Below, piece after piece: positions 44,000 through 54,770 of a stretch of 56,321 bases of DNA. The position numbers were made by a program, and so were the translations under genes. The first letter of the stretch is position 1. Each line of letters begins with the position of its first letter. This DNA comes from Comamonadaceae bacterium CG12_big_fil_rev_8_21_14_0_65_59_15 (lineage in GTDB: Bacteria; Pseudomonadota; Gammaproteobacteria; Burkholderiales; Burkholderiaceae_C): the NCBI GenBank assembly GCA_002786915.1, contig PCUV01000029.1, positions 1 through 56,321 on the forward strand. Direction: 5' to 3'. Under the pieces are notes generated by a model, which worked only from the letters and a program-made list of their open reading frames with translations, made no database searches and was not told the DNA's origin.

Positions 44000-45490
44000 T
44001 CAAAAAACGGTTTGCTGGACGGCGTGTTCCCAGCGTTGCATGAGGTCGTTGGCCTGTTCGCGTGTGAGGGTTGGCTCAAAGCTGCGTTCGGTCTGCCACA
44101 ACTCGGAGAGTTCTGCGGTGCTTCCAAAGACACCAGTGGCCAGCCCGGCCAGGTAGGCCGCGCCCAGTGCCGAGGTTTCGATGATCGATGGGCGCACCAC
44201 GGGAATACCCAGCACATCGGCTTGAAACTGCATCAGCAGATCGTTCACGCAGGCGCCGCCATCGACGCGCAGTTCGGTCACCGCTGCGCCACCAACCTGC
44301 ACCGCGTCGCGGCTCATCGCCTGCAACAAGGCAGCACTTTGAAAGGCGATGCTTTCCAGTGCGGCGCGCGCAATGTGCGCCAGCGTGCTGCCGCGGCTCA
44401 GGCCCAAAACAGATCCACGCGCATCGGGCTTCCAGTAGGGTGCCCCCAAACCAGTGAAAGCCGGGACCACCATCACGCCACCGGCATCGGGCACGCTTTC
44501 AGCCAGCGCCTGTACTTCGGCACTGCTGGCAATGGCGTGCAGCCCGTCGCGCAACCACTGCACCACCGCACCGCCTACGAAGACGCTGCCTTCCAGGGCA
44601 AATTCAGGTTGTGCTGTGGTCTGTGCTGCGCTGGTGGTGATCAGACCGTTGGTGGAGGTCTGGAACCGATGTCCCGTGTGCATCAGCATAAAGCAGCCGG
44701 TGCCGTAGGTGTTTTTGGCCATGCCTGGCGTAAAACACGCCTGTCCGAAAAGGGCGCTTTGCTGGTCGCCCGCCACACCGCCAATTGGGATCGGTGCGCC
44801 GAGCAGGTCGGGGCGACTCTCGCCAAACAGGCTGCTCGAGGCTTGCACCTTGGGCAGTAGGCTGGTTGGGATGTCCAGTGCATGCAACAGCTCTGTGTCC
44901 CATTGGTTGCTGTGCACGTTGAACACCATGGTGCGCGCCGCGTTGCTGACATCGGTGGCATGCACTGCGCCACCCGTGAGGTTCCAGATCAGCCAACTGT
45001 CCACCGTACCAAAAGCCAGGTCACCGTTGGCCGCCTGAATGCGCGCGCCGGGCACGTTGTCCAGGATCCATTTGAGCTTGGTACCCGAGAAGTAGGCATC
45101 GACCAGCAGGCCCGTCTTGGCCTGGATGGTAGGTGCCAGGCCGCGTGTGCGCAGGCTCACGCAGGTGGGTTCGGCGCGCCGGTCTTGCCACACGATGGCG
45201 GGGTGAACGGGGGTGCCGGTGCGCCGGTTCCAGACGACGGTTGTCTCGCGCTGGTTGGTGATGCCTAGCGCGCGCACCTGGCTTGCGCTGATGCCAGCTT
45301 TTAGCAACGCTTCTCGCGCGGTGGCAAGCTGGGTGCGCCAGATTTCCAGCGGATCGTGCTCCACCCAGCCGGGCTGTGGGTAGTGCTGGGTGAGCTCTTG
45401 CTGTGCCAGTGCCACCACCTGGCCTCGGGCGTTGAAAACGATGCTGCGCGAGCTGGATGTGCCCTGGTCGAATGCAAGTAGGTAGGTCAT
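44000..45490 (-). CDS. glpK: Glycerol kinase
   Basis: 496 residues from ATG 45490; the frame upstream lacks support. FGGY kinase with N-terminal [46 protein letters not shown], the central [10 protein letters not shown] and GTGCFML, and the C-terminal [21 protein letters not shown]. It phosphorylates glycerol to sn-glycerol 3-phosphate, the substrate of GlpD, whose gene is divergent 95 bases away. No glycerol facilitator gene is in the window. Confidence 0.97.
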   Translation of the reverse strand: MTYLLAFDQGTSSSRSIVFNARGQVVALAQQELTQHYPQPGWVEHDPLEIWRTQLATAREALLKAGISASQVRALGITNQRETTVVWNRRTGTPVHPAIVWQDRRAEPTCVSLRTRGLAPTIQAKTGLLVDAYFSGTKLKWILDNVPGARIQAANGDLAFGTVDSWLIWNLTGGAVHATDVSNAARTMVFNVHSNQWDTELLHALDIPTSLLPKVQASSSLFGESRPDLLGAPIPIGGVAGDQQSALFGQACFTPGMAKNTYGTGCFMLMHTGHRFQTSTNGLITTSAAQTTAQPEFALEGSVFVGGAVVQWLRDGLHAIASSAEVQALAESVPDAGGVMVVPAFTGLGAPYWKPDARGSVLGLSRGSTLAHIARAALESIAFQSAALLQAMSRDAVQVGGAAVTELRVDGGACVNDLLMQFQADVLGIPVVRPSIIETSALGAAYLAGLATGVFGSTAELSELWQTERSFEPTLTREQANDLMQRWEHAVQQTVF

Positions 45491-45585
45491 AAAGTTACCC
45501 TGATTGATGAGGTTTTGATGACGCTGTGCAATAACATCACGGTGTTGCAATGGGGCGGCACAGACCGCCGACAATCCTACGCGCC

Positions 45586-47193
45586 ATGAACCCTTTGCAT
45601 GATATGCCGCTAGCTACCGATCGTGCTGCGTTGTTGCAGCGTTTACGCGATCCAACCAACTATGACATTGCCGTGGTCGGCGGTGGCGCGACCGGTTTGG
45701 GCGTCGCTCTGGACGCTGCGGCGCGGGGCTTGCGCGTGGTATTGATTGATTCGCACGACTTTGCCAAGGGCACTTCTTCCAGGTCTACGAAGCTGGTGCA
45801 CGGGGGTGTGCGTTATCTTGCACAAGGCAATATCGCGCTGGTGCGTGAGGCCTTGCATGAACGCAGTTTGCTGCTGGAAAACGCGCCGTATCTGGCACGG
45901 CCACTGCCGTTTGTGGTACCGGCCTACCATTGGTGGGAGGCGCCTTTTTACGGTAGCGGCTTGCTCATGTACGACGTGTTGGCTGGTTCATCTGGACTTG
46001 GGCGCACGCAGCTGATGGGTCGTGCACGGACGCTGGAGTGCCTTCCAGGTTTGCGCCAGGATGGGCTGAAGGGTGGGGTGAAATATTGGGACGGGCAGTT
46101 CAACGACGCTCGGCTGGCGATTGCCCTGGCGCGCACTGCAGCCGCCCATGGTGCTCTGCTGGTCAATTACTGCGCTGCGACGGAGCTTTGCTACCATGGC
46201 GAAAGAATCTCTGGTCTGGTGTGCCGCGACACGTTAGGCGGGCAGGAATTCCAGATTCAGAGTCGCTGTGTGGTCAACGCAACGGGCGTATGGGTGGATG
46301 CGTTGCGACAGAAAGACAGCTTGGCGGCGCCGGGCGGAAGGGGCGAGGCAACGCAAGCCATGGTGGCGCCCAGTCAGGGCGTTCATATGGTGGTGGAGCG
46401 TGATTTTCTGGGCTCGGATGCGGCGCTGATGGTGCCCAAAACATCCGATGGACGGGTGCTGTTTGCCGTGCCCTGGCTTGGCAAACTGATTTTGGGGACG
46501 ACCGATACGCCGCGGCACGATCTGGATCGTGAGCCCATGGCGTTTGACGAAGAAATTGACTTTATTCTGGGTGAGTCTGCGCGCTATTTGCGACGCCCTC
46601 CCGGTCGGCAGGACGTCAAAAGCATTTGGGTTGGGTTGCGCCCTTTGGTCAAACCACCCCAGGAGGATGGCCGCGACACCAAGACCCTGAGCCGGGAGCA
46701 CACCATCGTGGTGAGCCGCAGTGGACTCGTAACTGTGACCGGCGGCAAGTGGACGACGTACCGTGCAATGGCTGAAGATGTGTTGGAGCAATGTGCGCAG
46801 TCGCAGTTGTTGCCTGCGACGCGACGTGGCGCCACGCAGTCGCTGCGCCTGATTGGGGCGGGTGGCCCAGCCCGGACGATCCAGCCAATTCACCAGGCAC
46901 CTGGCTGGCATTCCTACGGTGCCGAAGCTGGCTATGTGCGTTCGTTGCCAGGCGCCGAAGATGAACTGTGCCCCGGGTTGACGGCGGCCATGGTGCGTTT
47001 TGCCGTGCGCCATGAATACGCGATGCGGGTGGAAGACGTGTTGGCCAGGCGCTCCAGACTTTTGTTTCTGGATGCCGCAGCAGCCGTAAATTTGGCCGCC
47101 CGGGTTGGTGATATCTTGCAACAAGAGGGGTTGGGCGCGCCCGGTGTGGCTGAGTTTGAGGCCTTGGCCACTAACTATTTGCTGCGCAGCTGA
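45586..47193 (+). CDS. glpD: Aerobic glycerol-3-phosphate dehydrogenase
   Basis: 535 residues from ATG 45586. FAD-binding motif [22 protein letters not shown], then [37 protein letters not shown] and [15 protein letters not shown], all standard for GlpD. It oxidises glycerol 3-phosphate to dihydroxyacetone phosphate at the inner membrane and feeds electrons to ubiquinone. Divergent from glpK, so the 95-base gap should contain both promoters and any GlpR operator; I could not identify an operator by eye. The ribosomal operon promoter follows directly. Confidence 0.96.
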   Translation: MNPLHDMPLATDRAALLQRLRDPTNYDIAVVGGGATGLGVALDAAARGLRVVLIDSHDFAKGTSSRSTKLVHGGVRYLAQGNIALVREALHERSLLLENAPYLARPLPFVVPAYHWWEAPFYGSGLLMYDVLAGSSGLGRTQLMGRARTLECLPGLRQDGLKGGVKYWDGQFNDARLAIALARTAAAHGALLVNYCAATELCYHGERISGLVCRDTLGGQEFQIQSRCVVNATGVWVDALRQKDSLAAPGGRGEATQAMVAPSQGVHMVVERDFLGSDAALMVPKTSDGRVLFAVPWLGKLILGTTDTPRHDLDREPMAFDEEIDFILGESARYLRRPPGRQDVKSIWVGLRPLVKPPQEDGRDTKTLSREHTIVVSRSGLVTVTGGKWTTYRAMAEDVLEQCAQSQLLPATRRGATQSLRLIGAGGPARTIQPIHQAPGWHSYGAEAGYVRSLPGAEDELCPGLTAAMVRFAVRHEYAMRVEDVLARRSRLLFLDAAAAVNLAARVGDILQQEGLGAPGVAEFEALATNYLLRS

Positions 47194-47201
47194 AAAAAGT
47201 T

Positions 47202-47230
47202 TTGCAATTGAGTAAAAACACTGGCATAAT
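47202..47230 (+). promoter_or_regulatory. Probable sigma-70 promoter of the spc operon
   Basis: TTGCAA (47202-47207), a 17-base spacer, then CATAAT (47225-47230), 10 bases after the glpD stop. Each hexamer is 5 of 6 or close to consensus and the spacing is ideal. It would give a leader of about 125 bases before rplN. Confidence 0.6.
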
Positions 47231-47360
47231 ACGCGGCTTCGCTTGAAAGAGCATGAAGTGTCTGCCCAACAACTGAAAGCAAGAGTGGTTCTTGCTGGGG
47301 GTTACGGGCCCAAGACTGACCGAACGCGCAAGCAGACGGTGCAAGTTGGGAACTTTACAA

Positions 47361-47729
47361 ATGATCCAAACCGAATCTCGACTCGAAGTCGCCGATAACA
47401 CTGGCGCGAAGTCCGTTCTGTGCATCAAGGTGCTCGGCGGATCCAAGCGTCGCTACGCCAGCGTGGGCGACATTATCAAAGTGAGCATCAAGGAAGCGGC
47501 TCCACGTGGGCGCGTCAAAAAAGGCGACGTTTACAGTGCTGTGGTGGTGCGCACCGCCAAGGGCATTCGTCGCAATGACGGCTCGTTGGTCAAATTTGAC
47601 GGCAATGCAGCTGTGTTGCTGAATGCCAAGTTGGAGCCGATTGGCACCCGTATTTTTGGACCGGTGACGCGCGAACTGCGTACCGAACGGTTCATGAAAA
47701 TCGTGTCGCTCGCTCCGGAAGTTTTGTAA
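47361..47729 (+). CDS. rplN: 50S ribosomal protein L14
   Basis: 122 residues from ATG 47361, the canonical length; [31 protein letters not shown] is diagnostic. L14 binds 23S rRNA and forms an intersubunit bridge. It is the first gene of the ribosomal run: rpsQ, which precedes rplN in E. coli, is not adjacent here; glpD is. Confidence 0.98.
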   Translation: MIQTESRLEVADNTGAKSVLCIKVLGGSKRRYASVGDIIKVSIKEAAPRGRVKKGDVYSAVVVRTAKGIRRNDGSLVKFDGNAAVLLNAKLEPIGTRIFGPVTRELRTERFMKIVSLAPEVL

Positions 47730-47739
47730 GGACACCGCT

Positions 47740-48060
47740 ATGAACAAAATTCGCAAAGGCGACGATGTCATCGTGCTCGCAGGGCGCGACAAAGGCAAGC
47801 GCGGCAAGGTCACGCTGCGCAAAGACGACTCTCACCTCGTGGTTGAGGGTGTCAATGTGGTTAAAAAGCACGCCAAACCAAACCCCATGAAGGGTGAAAC
47901 CGGTGGCATTGTTGACAAGACCATGCCGATACATCAGTCCAATGTGGCCATTTTTAATGTGGCTAAGGGCAAGGCTGACCGGGTAGGCATCAAGGTGCAG
48001 GCTGACGGTAAGCGCGTACGCGTTTACAAGTCCAGCGGCGAAGAAATCAAGGTGGCATGA
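47740..48060 (+). CDS. rplX: 50S ribosomal protein L24
   Basis: 106 residues, with the KOW motif near the N-terminus ([19 protein letters not shown]). Assembly-initiating protein of the large subunit. ATG 47740 follows rplN by 10 bases with AAGGA upstream; its stop overlaps or lies just before the rplE start. Confidence 0.98.
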   Translation: MNKIRKGDDVIVLAGRDKGKRGKVTLRKDDSHLVVEGVNVVKKHAKPNPMKGETGGIVDKTMPIHQSNVAIFNVAKGKADRVGIKVQADGKRVRVYKSSGEEIKVA

Positions 48061-48062
48061 AC

Positions 48063-48602
48063 ATGGCTCGTTTGCAACAAATCTATCGGGAAAAAGTGGC
48101 GCCCGAACTGATCGCCAAATTTGGCTACAAGTCGCCCATGGAAGTCCCTCGTCTGACCAAGATCACCCTGAACATGGGTGTGAGTGAAGCGGTGGCTGAC
48201 AAGAAAGTGATGGAGCACGCGGTAGACGACCTGACCAAGATCGCGGGTCAAAAACCGGTGGTGACTCTGTCCAAAAAGGCAATTGCGGGTTTCAAGATCC
48301 GTGAAGGCCAGGCCATCGGCTGCATGGTGACATTGCGCGGCGCGCGCATGTTTGAGTTTCTGGACCGGTTTGTAACGGTTGCGTTGCCGCGTGTGCGCGA
48401 CTTCCGAGGCATTTCGGGTCGTTCCTTTGATGGTCGTGGCAATTACAACATTGGCGTCAAGGAACAAATCATTTTCCCTGAGATTGAATACGACAAAGTG
48501 GATGCCTTGCGTGGTCTCAATATCAGCATCACGACGACGGCCAAAACAGACGACGAGTGCAAGGCGCTGCTCGCTGGTTTCCGTTTTCCCTTCAAGAACT
48601 GA
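48063..48602 (+). CDS. rplE: 50S ribosomal protein L5
   Basis: 179 residues from ATG 48063, which gives the E. coli length and a good spacing to AAGGTGG; ATG 48057 overlapping the rplX stop is the alternative. Motifs [31 protein letters not shown] and [19 protein letters not shown]5 binds 5S rRNA in the central protuberance. Confidence 0.97.
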   Translation: MARLQQIYREKVAPELIAKFGYKSPMEVPRLTKITLNMGVSEAVADKKVMEHAVDDLTKIAGQKPVVTLSKKAIAGFKIREGQAIGCMVTLRGARMFEFLDRFVTVALPRVRDFRGISGRSFDGRGNYNIGVKEQIIFPEIEYDKVDALRGLNISITTTAKTDDECKALLAGFRFPFKN

Positions 48603-48610
48603 GGTGATCT

Positions 48611-48916
48611 GTGGCTAAGATGGCTTTAATCGAGCGTGAGCTCAAAAGAGACAAACTGGTTGCCAAGTACGCAAAAAAACATGCGGAATTGAAGGCGATT
48701 GCAAACGACGCCAAGCGCTCCGATGAAGAGCGCGCAGCGGCGCGTCTGGGTTTGCAGGCGTTGCCGCGCAACGCCAACCCGACCCGCCAGCGTAACCGCT
48801 GTGCCATTACCGGGCGTCCGCGTGGCACGTTTGCACAATTTGGTTTGGCGCGTGCCAAGATTCGTGAAATGGCTTTTGCCGGTGAAATTCCCGGCATCAC
48901 CAAGGCCAGCTGGTAA
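48611..48916 (+). CDS. rpsN: 30S ribosomal protein S14
   Basis: 101 residues from GTG 48611. Long, zinc-free form: no CxxC pairs, ending [41 protein letters not shown]. Small-subunit head protein. GAGGTGA upstream. Confidence 0.97.
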   Translation: MAKMALIERELKRDKLVAKYAKKHAELKAIANDAKRSDEERAAARLGLQALPRNANPTRQRNRCAITGRPRGTFAQFGLARAKIREMAFAGEIPGITKASW

Positions 48917-48933
48917 GCGACAGGAGACAAGAT

Positions 48934-49329
48934 ATGAGCATGAGTGATCCGATCGCCGACCTGTTGACGCGTATTCGCAATGCGCAGATGGTGGCCAAAA
49001 CTTCCGTTCGCGTACCTTCTTCCAAGGTGAAGGTGGCGATTGCCCAAGTCCTGCAAGACGAAGGTTACATCGACGCGTTCAAGGTGAATACCGTTGATGG
49101 CAAGCAAGAGCTTGAGATTGCCCTCAAGTATTACGCTGGGCGGCCTGTGATTGAGCGCATTGAGCGTGTCAGTCGCCCTGGTTTGCGTGTGTACCGTCGC
49201 AGCGACGCCATTGCGCAAGTTCAAAATGGTTTGGGCGTTGCCATCGTGACAACACCCAAGGGTGTCATGACCGATCGCAAAGCGCGCGCAACCGGTGTCG
49301 GTGGCGAAGTGTTGTGCTACGTCGCCTGA
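48934..49329 (+). CDS. rpsH: 30S ribosomal protein S8
   Basis: 131 residues; [18 protein letters not shown] and the C-terminal [22 protein letters not shown] are characteristic. S8 binds 16S rRNA early in assembly and, in E. coli, represses the spc operon by binding its mRNA near rplE; whether that site is conserved here was not tested. Confidence 0.98.
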   Translation: MSMSDPIADLLTRIRNAQMVAKTSVRVPSSKVKVAIAQVLQDEGYIDAFKVNTVDGKQELEIALKYYAGRPVIERIERVSRPGLRVYRRSDAIAQVQNGLGVAIVTTPKGVMTDRKARATGVGGEVLCYVA

Positions 49330-49355
49330 TGCGTGACATTGAGGAGTAATTAAGC

Positions 49356-49889
49356 ATGTCTCGTATTGGAAAAATGCCCGTTGCCATTCCTGCCGGAGTG
49401 GAAGTGGTTTTGGCTGAGCAGCAAATCAGCGTCAAAGGCGCAGGTGGTTTGCTGACGGTGGCGCAAAACAGTCTGGTCCAAATTACCAGTGAGGGTGGTA
49501 AGGTTAGTTTCAAGGCTGCCAATGACTCGCGTGAAGCCGACGCCATGTCTGGTACCCTACGACAGCTGGTGAACAACATGGTCATCGGTGTGAGCAAGGG
49601 CTTTGAGAAAAAGCTCACGCTGATCGGCGTGGGTTACAAGGCGCAGGCTCAAGGCAAGAAGCTTAACCTGGTGGTTGGCTATTCGCATCCGGTTGACAAA
49701 GAGATGCCGGAAGGCGTGTCTGTGGCGACGCCGACGCCGACCGAGGTTGTGATCAAGGGCGCTGACCGCCAGCGCGTGGGCCAGGTTGCTGCCGAAATCC
49801 GTGCCATCCGTCCGCCGGAGCCTTACAAAGGCAAGGGCATCCGTTATGCGGATGAAACGGTTGCCATCAAAGAAACCAAGAAGAAGTAA
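49356..49889 (+). CDS. rplF: 50S ribosomal protein L6
   Basis: 177 residues, canonical length. [17 protein letters not shown] at the N-terminus and the C-terminal [26 protein letters not shown]. Located near the sarcin-ricin loop and factor-binding site of the 50S subunit. GAGGAG upstream of ATG 49356. Confidence 0.98.
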   Translation: MSRIGKMPVAIPAGVEVVLAEQQISVKGAGGLLTVAQNSLVQITSEGGKVSFKAANDSREADAMSGTLRQLVNNMVIGVSKGFEKKLTLIGVGYKAQAQGKKLNLVVGYSHPVDKEMPEGVSVATPTPTEVVIKGADRQRVGQVAAEIRAIRPPEPYKGKGIRYADETVAIKETKKK

Positions 49890-49900
49890 GGAGCCGCGTC

Positions 49901-50266
49901 ATGTTGAACAAAAAAGAACAGCGTCTTCGTCGTGCCCGTCAGACCCGGATTCGTATTGCCGACCAAGGCGCTGTGCGCTTGACCGTGCATCGCACCAATC
50001 TCCATATCTACGCCAACATCATTTCTGGCGATGGCGCCAAGGTACTGGTGAGCGCTTCCACTGCCGAGGCCGAAGTGCGTCAGTCTTTGGGCGGTGCTGG
50101 CAAGGGCGGCAATGTCGCTGCAGCGCAGTTGGTTGGCAAGCGTGTCGCTGAAAAGGCCAAGGCAGCCGGTGTGGAGAAAGTGGCGTTTGACCGGGCTGGC
50201 TATGCCTATCACGGCCGCGTCAAGGCGTTGGCTGAGTCGGCGCGTGAAGCTGGCTTGCAGTTTTAA
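49901..50266 (+). CDS. rplR: 50S ribosomal protein L18
   Basis: 121 residues with a basic N-terminus ([19 protein letters not shown]) and [16 protein letters not shown], then [29 protein letters not shown]. Binds 5S rRNA together with L5. Confidence 0.98.
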   Translation: MLNKKEQRLRRARQTRIRIADQGAVRLTVHRTNLHIYANIISGDGAKVLVSASTAEAEVRQSLGGAGKGGNVAAAQLVGKRVAEKAKAAGVEKVAFDRAGYAYHGRVKALAESAREAGLQF

Positions 50267-50283
50267 GCAGATCGGAAATTAAG

Positions 50284-50808
50284 ATGGCTAAAGTACAAGC
50301 AAAGATGCAGGGCAAGGCGGAAGGTCCGGAAGACGGCCTGCGCGAGAAAATGATTGCGATCAACCGCGTGACCAAGGTGGTCAAGGGCGGACGCATTTTG
50401 GGTTTTGCCGCCTTGACCGTGGTGGGCGATGGTGACGGCACTGTCGGCATGGGTAAAGGCAAGTCCAAAGAAGTTCCCGCAGCAGTTCAAAAGGCGATGG
50501 AAGAGGCGCGGCGCAATATGAACAAGGTTCCTCTGAAGAATGGTTCCATCCATCACACAGTGGTGGGACATCATGGTGCAGCGTCGGTGATGATGGCTCC
50601 TGCCCCCAAGGGCACGGGCATCATCGCAGGTGGCCCCATGCGAGCCGTTTTTGAAGTGCTGGGCATCACCGATATCGTGGCCAAGAGTCACGGTTCAAGT
50701 AACCCCTACAACATGGTTCGGGCTACGTTGAACGCGTTGTCGCATGCCACTACACCGTCGGCTGTGGCGGCCAAGCGTGGCAAGACGGTTGAAGAACTGT
50801 TTGCCTGA
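50284..50808 (+). CDS. rpsE: 30S ribosomal protein S5
   Basis: 174 residues. [44 protein letters not shown] is the S5 double-stranded RNA-binding signature. S5 shapes the mRNA entry tunnel and decoding accuracy. Confidence 0.98.
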   Translation: MAKVQAKMQGKAEGPEDGLREKMIAINRVTKVVKGGRILGFAALTVVGDGDGTVGMGKGKSKEVPAAVQKAMEEARRNMNKVPLKNGSIHHTVVGHHGAASVMMAPAPKGTGIIAGGPMRAVFEVLGITDIVAKSHGSSNPYNMVRATLNALSHATTPSAVAAKRGKTVEELFA

Positions 50809-50821
50809 TCGGAGTATCGAA

Positions 50822-51004
50822 ATGACAACTGAAAAAAAAGTAACCGTTCAGCTGGTTCGTAGCCCCATTGGTTGCGCCCAGTCGCACCGCGCTACTGTGC
50901 GTGGTTTGGGCCTGCGCAAGATCCGTAGCACCAGTGAGCTGGTGGATACCCCAGCGGTGCGCGGCATGATTAACAAGATCAGTTATCTGGTCAAGGTGCT
51001 CTGA
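50822..51004 (+). CDS. rpmD: 50S ribosomal protein L30
   Basis: 60 residues from ATG 50822 (GGAG upstream). [38 protein letters not shown] is diagnostic of bacterial L30. The longer frame upstream overlaps rpsE and is not used. Confidence 0.97.
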   Translation: MTTEKKVTVQLVRSPIGCAQSHRATVRGLGLRKIRSTSELVDTPAVRGMINKISYLVKVL

Positions 51005-51014
51005 GAGGTTCATG

Positions 51015-51446
51015 ATGGAATTGAATGGCATTCAGCCTGCAGACGGTGCAAAGCACGCCAAGCGTCGTGTCGGACGCGGCATTGGTTCCGGTCTGGGCAA
51101 GACGGCAGGGCGTGGTCACAAAGGTCAGAAGTCGCGTGCCGGTGGCTATCACAAAGTGGGTTTCGAGGGCGGTCAAATGCCTATGCAGCGCCGCTTGCCC
51201 AAGCGCGGTTTCAAGTCGGCCCTGCTCAAATTCAATGCTGAAGTGACGCTCGACACGTTGGAAAAATTGGGTGCTGCTGAGGTTGATCTGCTGGCACTCA
51301 AGCAAGCTGGCTTGGTAGGCGACCTGATCAAAGTGGTCAAGGTTGTCAAGACTGGCACGATCACCAAGGCTGTCAAGCTCACCGGCATTGGCGCTACTGC
51401 GGGAGCCAAAGCGGCCATTGAGGCTGCTGGCGGCACTTTGGCTTGA
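51015..51446 (+). CDS. rplO: 50S ribosomal protein L15
   Basis: 143 residues from ATG 51015; the directly preceding ATG at 51012 is too close to the GAGAGG site. Gly/Arg-rich N-terminal extension ([28 protein letters not shown]) that penetrates 23S rRNA, then a globular C-terminal domain. Confidence 0.97.
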   Translation: MELNGIQPADGAKHAKRRVGRGIGSGLGKTAGRGHKGQKSRAGGYHKVGFEGGQMPMQRRLPKRGFKSALLKFNAEVTLDTLEKLGAAEVDLLALKQAGLVGDLIKVVKVVKTGTITKAVKLTGIGATAGAKAAIEAAGGTLA

Positions 51447-51469
51447 TGGTTTTGCAAGGAATTTTGTAA

Positions 51470-52780
51470 GTGGCAACCCTCACCGCATCTGCTGCCAAAG
51501 CCGACAAGTACGGCGACTTGCGTCGTCGCCTGGTCTTCTTGCTGCTGGCCCTAGTGGTGTACCGGGTTGGTGCGCACATTCCTGTGCCAGGGATTGACGC
51601 GGCTCAGCTGCAGCAATTCTTCAAAGGCCAGCAGGGCGGTATTCTGGGCATGTTTAACATGTTTTCAGGCGGTGCGTTGTCGCGCTTTACCATTTTCGCC
51701 TTGGGCATCATGCCTTACATTTCTGCATCGATCATCATGCAGCTGATGGGCTATGTGTTGCCTGCTTTTGAACAGCTGAAAAAGGAAGGCGAGGCGGGTC
51801 GGCGCAAGATTACCCAGTACACACGCTACGGCACGTTGGGTTTGGCTTTGTTCCAGTCGTTGGGTATTGCTGTGGCACTGGAAAGCTCTGCGGGATTGGT
51901 GGTGTCGCCTGGGTTTGGTTTCAGAATGACGGCGGTGGTTACCCTGACCGCCGGGACCTTGTTCTTGATGTGGTTGGGTGAGCAGATTACTGAACGTGGG
52001 TTGGGTAACGGTATTTCAATTCTGATTTTTGCCGGTATTGCAGCGGGTTTGCCCAATGCCATTGGTGGTTTGTTGGAGTTGGTCAGAACGGGTGCCATGA
52101 GCATCATTGTGTCGCTCCTTATCATCGTTCTGGTTGGGCTTGTGACCTATTTCGTGGTCTTTGTTGAGCGTGGGCAGCGGAAGATTTTGGTGAACTATGC
52201 GCGGCGTCAGGTGGGTAACAAGGTGTATGGGGGCCAGTCGTCTCATTTGCCTTTGAAGCTCAATATGTCGGGTGTCATTCCCCCGATTTTCGCGTCGTCC
52301 ATCATTCTGTTGCCAGCGACGGTGGTTGGTTGGTTCAGCGCCGGCGACTCGATGCGCTGGCTCAAGGATATTGCTGGTTCTTTGACACCGGGTCAGCCCA
52401 TCTATGTGATGTTGTACGCCGCAGCGATTGTGTTCTTTTGTTTTTTCTACACGGCGCTGGTGTTCAACAGTAAAGAGACTGCGGAGAACCTGAAAAAAAG
52501 CGGCGCGTTTGTGCCAGGTATCCGGCCAGGTGAGAACACAGCACGCTACATTGACAAAATTCTGTTGCGACTGACATTTATCGGCGCCATTTACATCACG
52601 CTGGTTTGCTTGTTGCCCGAGTTCTTGATTCTGAAATACAACGTTCCGTTTTATTTTGGTGGTACATCTTTGCTGATTATTGTTGTGGTCACGATGGATT
52701 TCATGGCACAGGTGCAAAACTACCTCATGTCGCAGCAATATGAGTCTTTGCTGAAAAAAGCCAACTTCAAGGCTTCTTGA
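51470..52780 (+). CDS. secY: Protein translocase subunit SecY
   Basis: 436 residues from GTG 51470. Ten-helix channel of the Sec translocon: [27 protein letters not shown] at the start, [18 protein letters not shown] (plug and helix 2 region), and the cytoplasmic loops [23 protein letters not shown] and [19 protein letters not shown]. It sits after rplO, as in most bacteria. Confidence 0.98.
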   Translation: MATLTASAAKADKYGDLRRRLVFLLLALVVYRVGAHIPVPGIDAAQLQQFFKGQQGGILGMFNMFSGGALSRFTIFALGIMPYISASIIMQLMGYVLPAFEQLKKEGEAGRRKITQYTRYGTLGLALFQSLGIAVALESSAGLVVSPGFGFRMTAVVTLTAGTLFLMWLGEQITERGLGNGISILIFAGIAAGLPNAIGGLLELVRTGAMSIIVSLLIIVLVGLVTYFVVFVERGQRKILVNYARRQVGNKVYGGQSSHLPLKLNMSGVIPPIFASSIILLPATVVGWFSAGDSMRWLKDIAGSLTPGQPIYVMLYAAAIVFFCFFYTALVFNSKETAENLKKSGAFVPGIRPGENTARYIDKILLRLTFIGAIYITLVCLLPEFLILKYNVPFYFGGTSLLIIVVVTMDFMAQVQNYLMSQQYESLLKKANFKAS

Positions 52781-52791
52781 GAGCGAGATGT

Positions 52792-53010
52792 ATGGCTAAA
52801 GATGATGTGATTCAGATGCAAGGCGAGATTGTTGAAAATCTGCCTAACGCCACTTTTCGGGTCAAACTGGAAAATGGCCATATGGTGCTGGGGCACATTT
52901 CCGGGAAGATGCGTATGCACTACATCCGCATTTTGCCTGGTGACAAGGTAACGGTTGAGCTCACGCCTTACGACCTGTCGCGTGCGCGCATCGTCTTCAG
53001 AGCCAAGTGA
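52792..53010 (+). CDS. infA: Translation initiation factor IF-1
   Basis: 72 residues from ATG 52792. [53 protein letters not shown] is the IF-1 OB fold. It occupies the ribosomal A site during initiation. Its place between secY and rpmJ is common in betaproteobacteria and Gram-positives but differs from E. coli. Confidence 0.98.
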   Translation: MAKDDVIQMQGEIVENLPNATFRVKLENGHMVLGHISGKMRMHYIRILPGDKVTVELTPYDLSRARIVFRAK

Positions 53011-53044
53011 GTTGGTTTGCTAACGAATTGTTTAGGAGAGTGAA

Positions 53045-53158
53045 ATGAAGGTTTCGGCTTCGGTCAAGAAAATTTGCCGCAACTGCAAAATTATCCGCCG
53101 CAAGGGCGTGGTTCGTGTGATCTGCACAGATCCTCGCCACAAACAGCGCCAGGGTTGA
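53045..53158 (+). CDS. rpmJ: 50S ribosomal protein L36
   Basis: 37 residues: [19 protein letters not shown] ... [13 protein letters not shown]. Zinc-binding form with C11, C14, C27 and H32. GGAGAG upstream of ATG 53045. The gene is easily missed because of its length. Confidence 0.97.
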   Translation: MKVSASVKKICRNCKIIRRKGVVRVICTDPRHKQRQG

Positions 53159-53182
53159 TTGCAAGAGTTATAGAGGATAAAC

Positions 53183-53548
53183 ATGGCACGTATCGCTGGT
53201 ATCAATATTCCGCCGCAAAAGCACGCAGAAATCGGCTTGACCGCCATTTTTGGCGTCGGTCGTAGTCGCGCTCGCAAAATTTGCGAGGCTTGCGGTGTGG
53301 ACTATTCCAAAAAAATCAAGGATCTGACGGACGCCGAGCTGGAAAAGCTTCGTGATGAAGTCGGAAGATTCACCATTGAGGGTGATTTGCGTCGTGAGAC
53401 CACGATGAACATCAAGCGCCTGATGGATATTGGTTGTTACCGTGGTTTTCGCCATCGGCGTGGCCTGCCAGTGCGTGGCCAGCGTACGCGCACCAATGCA
53501 CGTACCCGCAAGGGGCCGCGCAAAGCTGCGGCGTCGCTCAAGAAATAA
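53183..53548 (+). CDS. rpsM: 30S ribosomal protein S13
   Basis: 121 residues. [29 protein letters not shown] at the N-terminus and the basic tail [23 protein letters not shown] that contacts tRNA in the P site. First gene of the alpha-operon part. Confidence 0.98.
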   Translation: MARIAGINIPPQKHAEIGLTAIFGVGRSRARKICEACGVDYSKKIKDLTDAELEKLRDEVGRFTIEGDLRRETTMNIKRLMDIGCYRGFRHRRGLPVRGQRTRTNARTRKGPRKAAASLKK

Positions 53549-53565
53549 AGTTTTGAAGGATCACC

Positions 53566-53970
53566 ATGGCTAAAGCTCCCTCCAATAACGCTGCACAACG
53601 CGTCCGCAAGAAAATCCGCAAGAACGTTGCCGACGGTATCGCGCACGTTCACGCTTCGTTCAACAACACGATCATCACCATTACCGACCGGCAGGGCAAT
53701 TCACTTGCCTGGGCGTCCTCTGGTGGACAGGGGTTCAAGGGATCGCGCAAGTCCACACCGTTTGCGGCCCAGGTCGCATCCGAGGTCGCTGGTCGCGCCG
53801 CAATCGACCAAGGCATCAAGAATCTTGACGTCGAGATCAAGGGGCCAGGTCCGGGCCGTGAGTCCTCTGTGCGCGCATTGGCTGCATTGGGTATTCGCGT
53901 GAACATGATTTCGGACGTTACGCCGGTTCCCCATAACGGCTGCCGCCCGCAAAAGCGCCGTCGTATCTAA
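53566..53970 (+). CDS. rpsK: 30S ribosomal protein S11
   Basis: 134 residues. [19 protein letters not shown] and [18 protein letters not shown] are diagnostic. Platform protein of the 30S subunit near the E site. Confidence 0.98.
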   Translation: MAKAPSNNAAQRVRKKIRKNVADGIAHVHASFNNTIITITDRQGNSLAWASSGGQGFKGSRKSTPFAAQVASEVAGRAAIDQGIKNLDVEIKGPGPGRESSVRALAALGIRVNMISDVTPVPHNGCRPQKRRRI

Positions 53971-53990
53971 TTTTTTCAACCAAGCCCACC

Positions 53991-54025
53991 GCCACGGTAT
54001 CGCCGTGGCTCCCGCATTTTTGCGG
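53991..54025 (+). other. Two adjacent hairpins in the rpsK-rpsD gap
   Basis: GCCACGG/CCGTGGC (53991-53997 with 54003-54009, loop of 5) and CCGCA/TGCGG (54012-54016 with 54021-54025, loop TTTT). Located 24 bases before the rpsD start. They could form the S4-binding structure that controls alpha-operon translation in E. coli (there placed before rpsM), or a pause site. No T-run follows. Confidence 0.4.
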
Positions 54026-54048
54026 TAGATGACTCAAAGGAAATTCAA

Positions 54049-54672
54049 GTGGCACGTTACCTCGGCCCCAAGGCCAAACTCTCCCGCCGTGAAGGCACAG
54101 ACCTGTTCCTCAAGAGCGCGCGTCGCTCGATCGGGGACAAAGCCAAATTCGACTCCAAGCCTGGCCAGCACGGGCGCACTTCGGGTGCGCGCACTTCAGA
54201 CTTCGGCCTGCAATTGCGCGAAAAGCAGAAAGTCAAGCGTATGTACGGTGTGCTGGAAAAGCAATTCCGCCGTTACTTCGAAGAAGCCGATCGTCGCAAG
54301 GGCAACACCGGCTCCAACCTGCTGGCGTTGCTGGAAACCCGTCTGGACAACGTGGTGTACCGCATGGGTTTCGGTTCAACCCGTGCTGAGGCCCGGCAGT
54401 TGGTGTCTCACAAGGCGATTGTGGTCAATGGCAAGGCAGTCAACATTCCGTCCTATTTGGTGAAGGTCGGTGACGTGGTTGCAGTGCGTGAGAAATCCGC
54501 CAAGCAAAATCGTGTGGTTGAGGCGTTGCAATTGGCTCAGCAAGTGGGTATGCCCGCCTGGGTGGAAGTTAACGCAGAAAAGGCTGAGGGCGTTTTCAAG
54601 GCGGTTCCGGATCGCGATCAGTTTGCTGCTGATGTCAATGAATCCCTGATTGTTGAGTTGTATTCACGTTAA
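54049..54672 (+). CDS. rpsD: 30S ribosomal protein S4
   Basis: 207 residues from GTG 54049 with AAAGGAAA upstream. [23 protein letters not shown] and the S4 RNA-binding domain ([31 protein letters not shown]). Primary 16S rRNA-binding protein and translational repressor of the alpha operon in E. coli. The Zn-binding Cys cluster of some S4 forms is absent. Confidence 0.98.
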   Translation: MARYLGPKAKLSRREGTDLFLKSARRSIGDKAKFDSKPGQHGRTSGARTSDFGLQLREKQKVKRMYGVLEKQFRRYFEEADRRKGNTGSNLLALLETRLDNVVYRMGFGSTRAEARQLVSHKAIVVNGKAVNIPSYLVKVGDVVAVREKSAKQNRVVEALQLAQQVGMPAWVEVNAEKAEGVFKAVPDRDQFAADVNESLIVELYSR

Positions 54673-54696
54673 CCTGAGTCGGTTTTGAGCCGTAAG

Positions 54697-54715
54697 CCAG
54701 GGTCGGTGGCCCTGG
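54697..54715 (+). other. Hairpin between rpsD and rpoA
   Basis: CCAGGG (54697-54702) pairs with CCCTGG (54710-54715) around a 7-base loop, in the 98-base gap before rpoA. It may slow transcription or protect the 3' end of upstream mRNA; there is no T-run. Confidence 0.35.
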
Positions 54716-54770
54716 TTCATCTAGTCAGCCTTACCGATGTAACGAGTCGGGGGTATTGAGAGGAAATTTC

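Noticed and set aside
45491..45585. GlpR operator between glpK and glpD
   Set aside because: The layout makes one likely, but I found no convincing match by eye.
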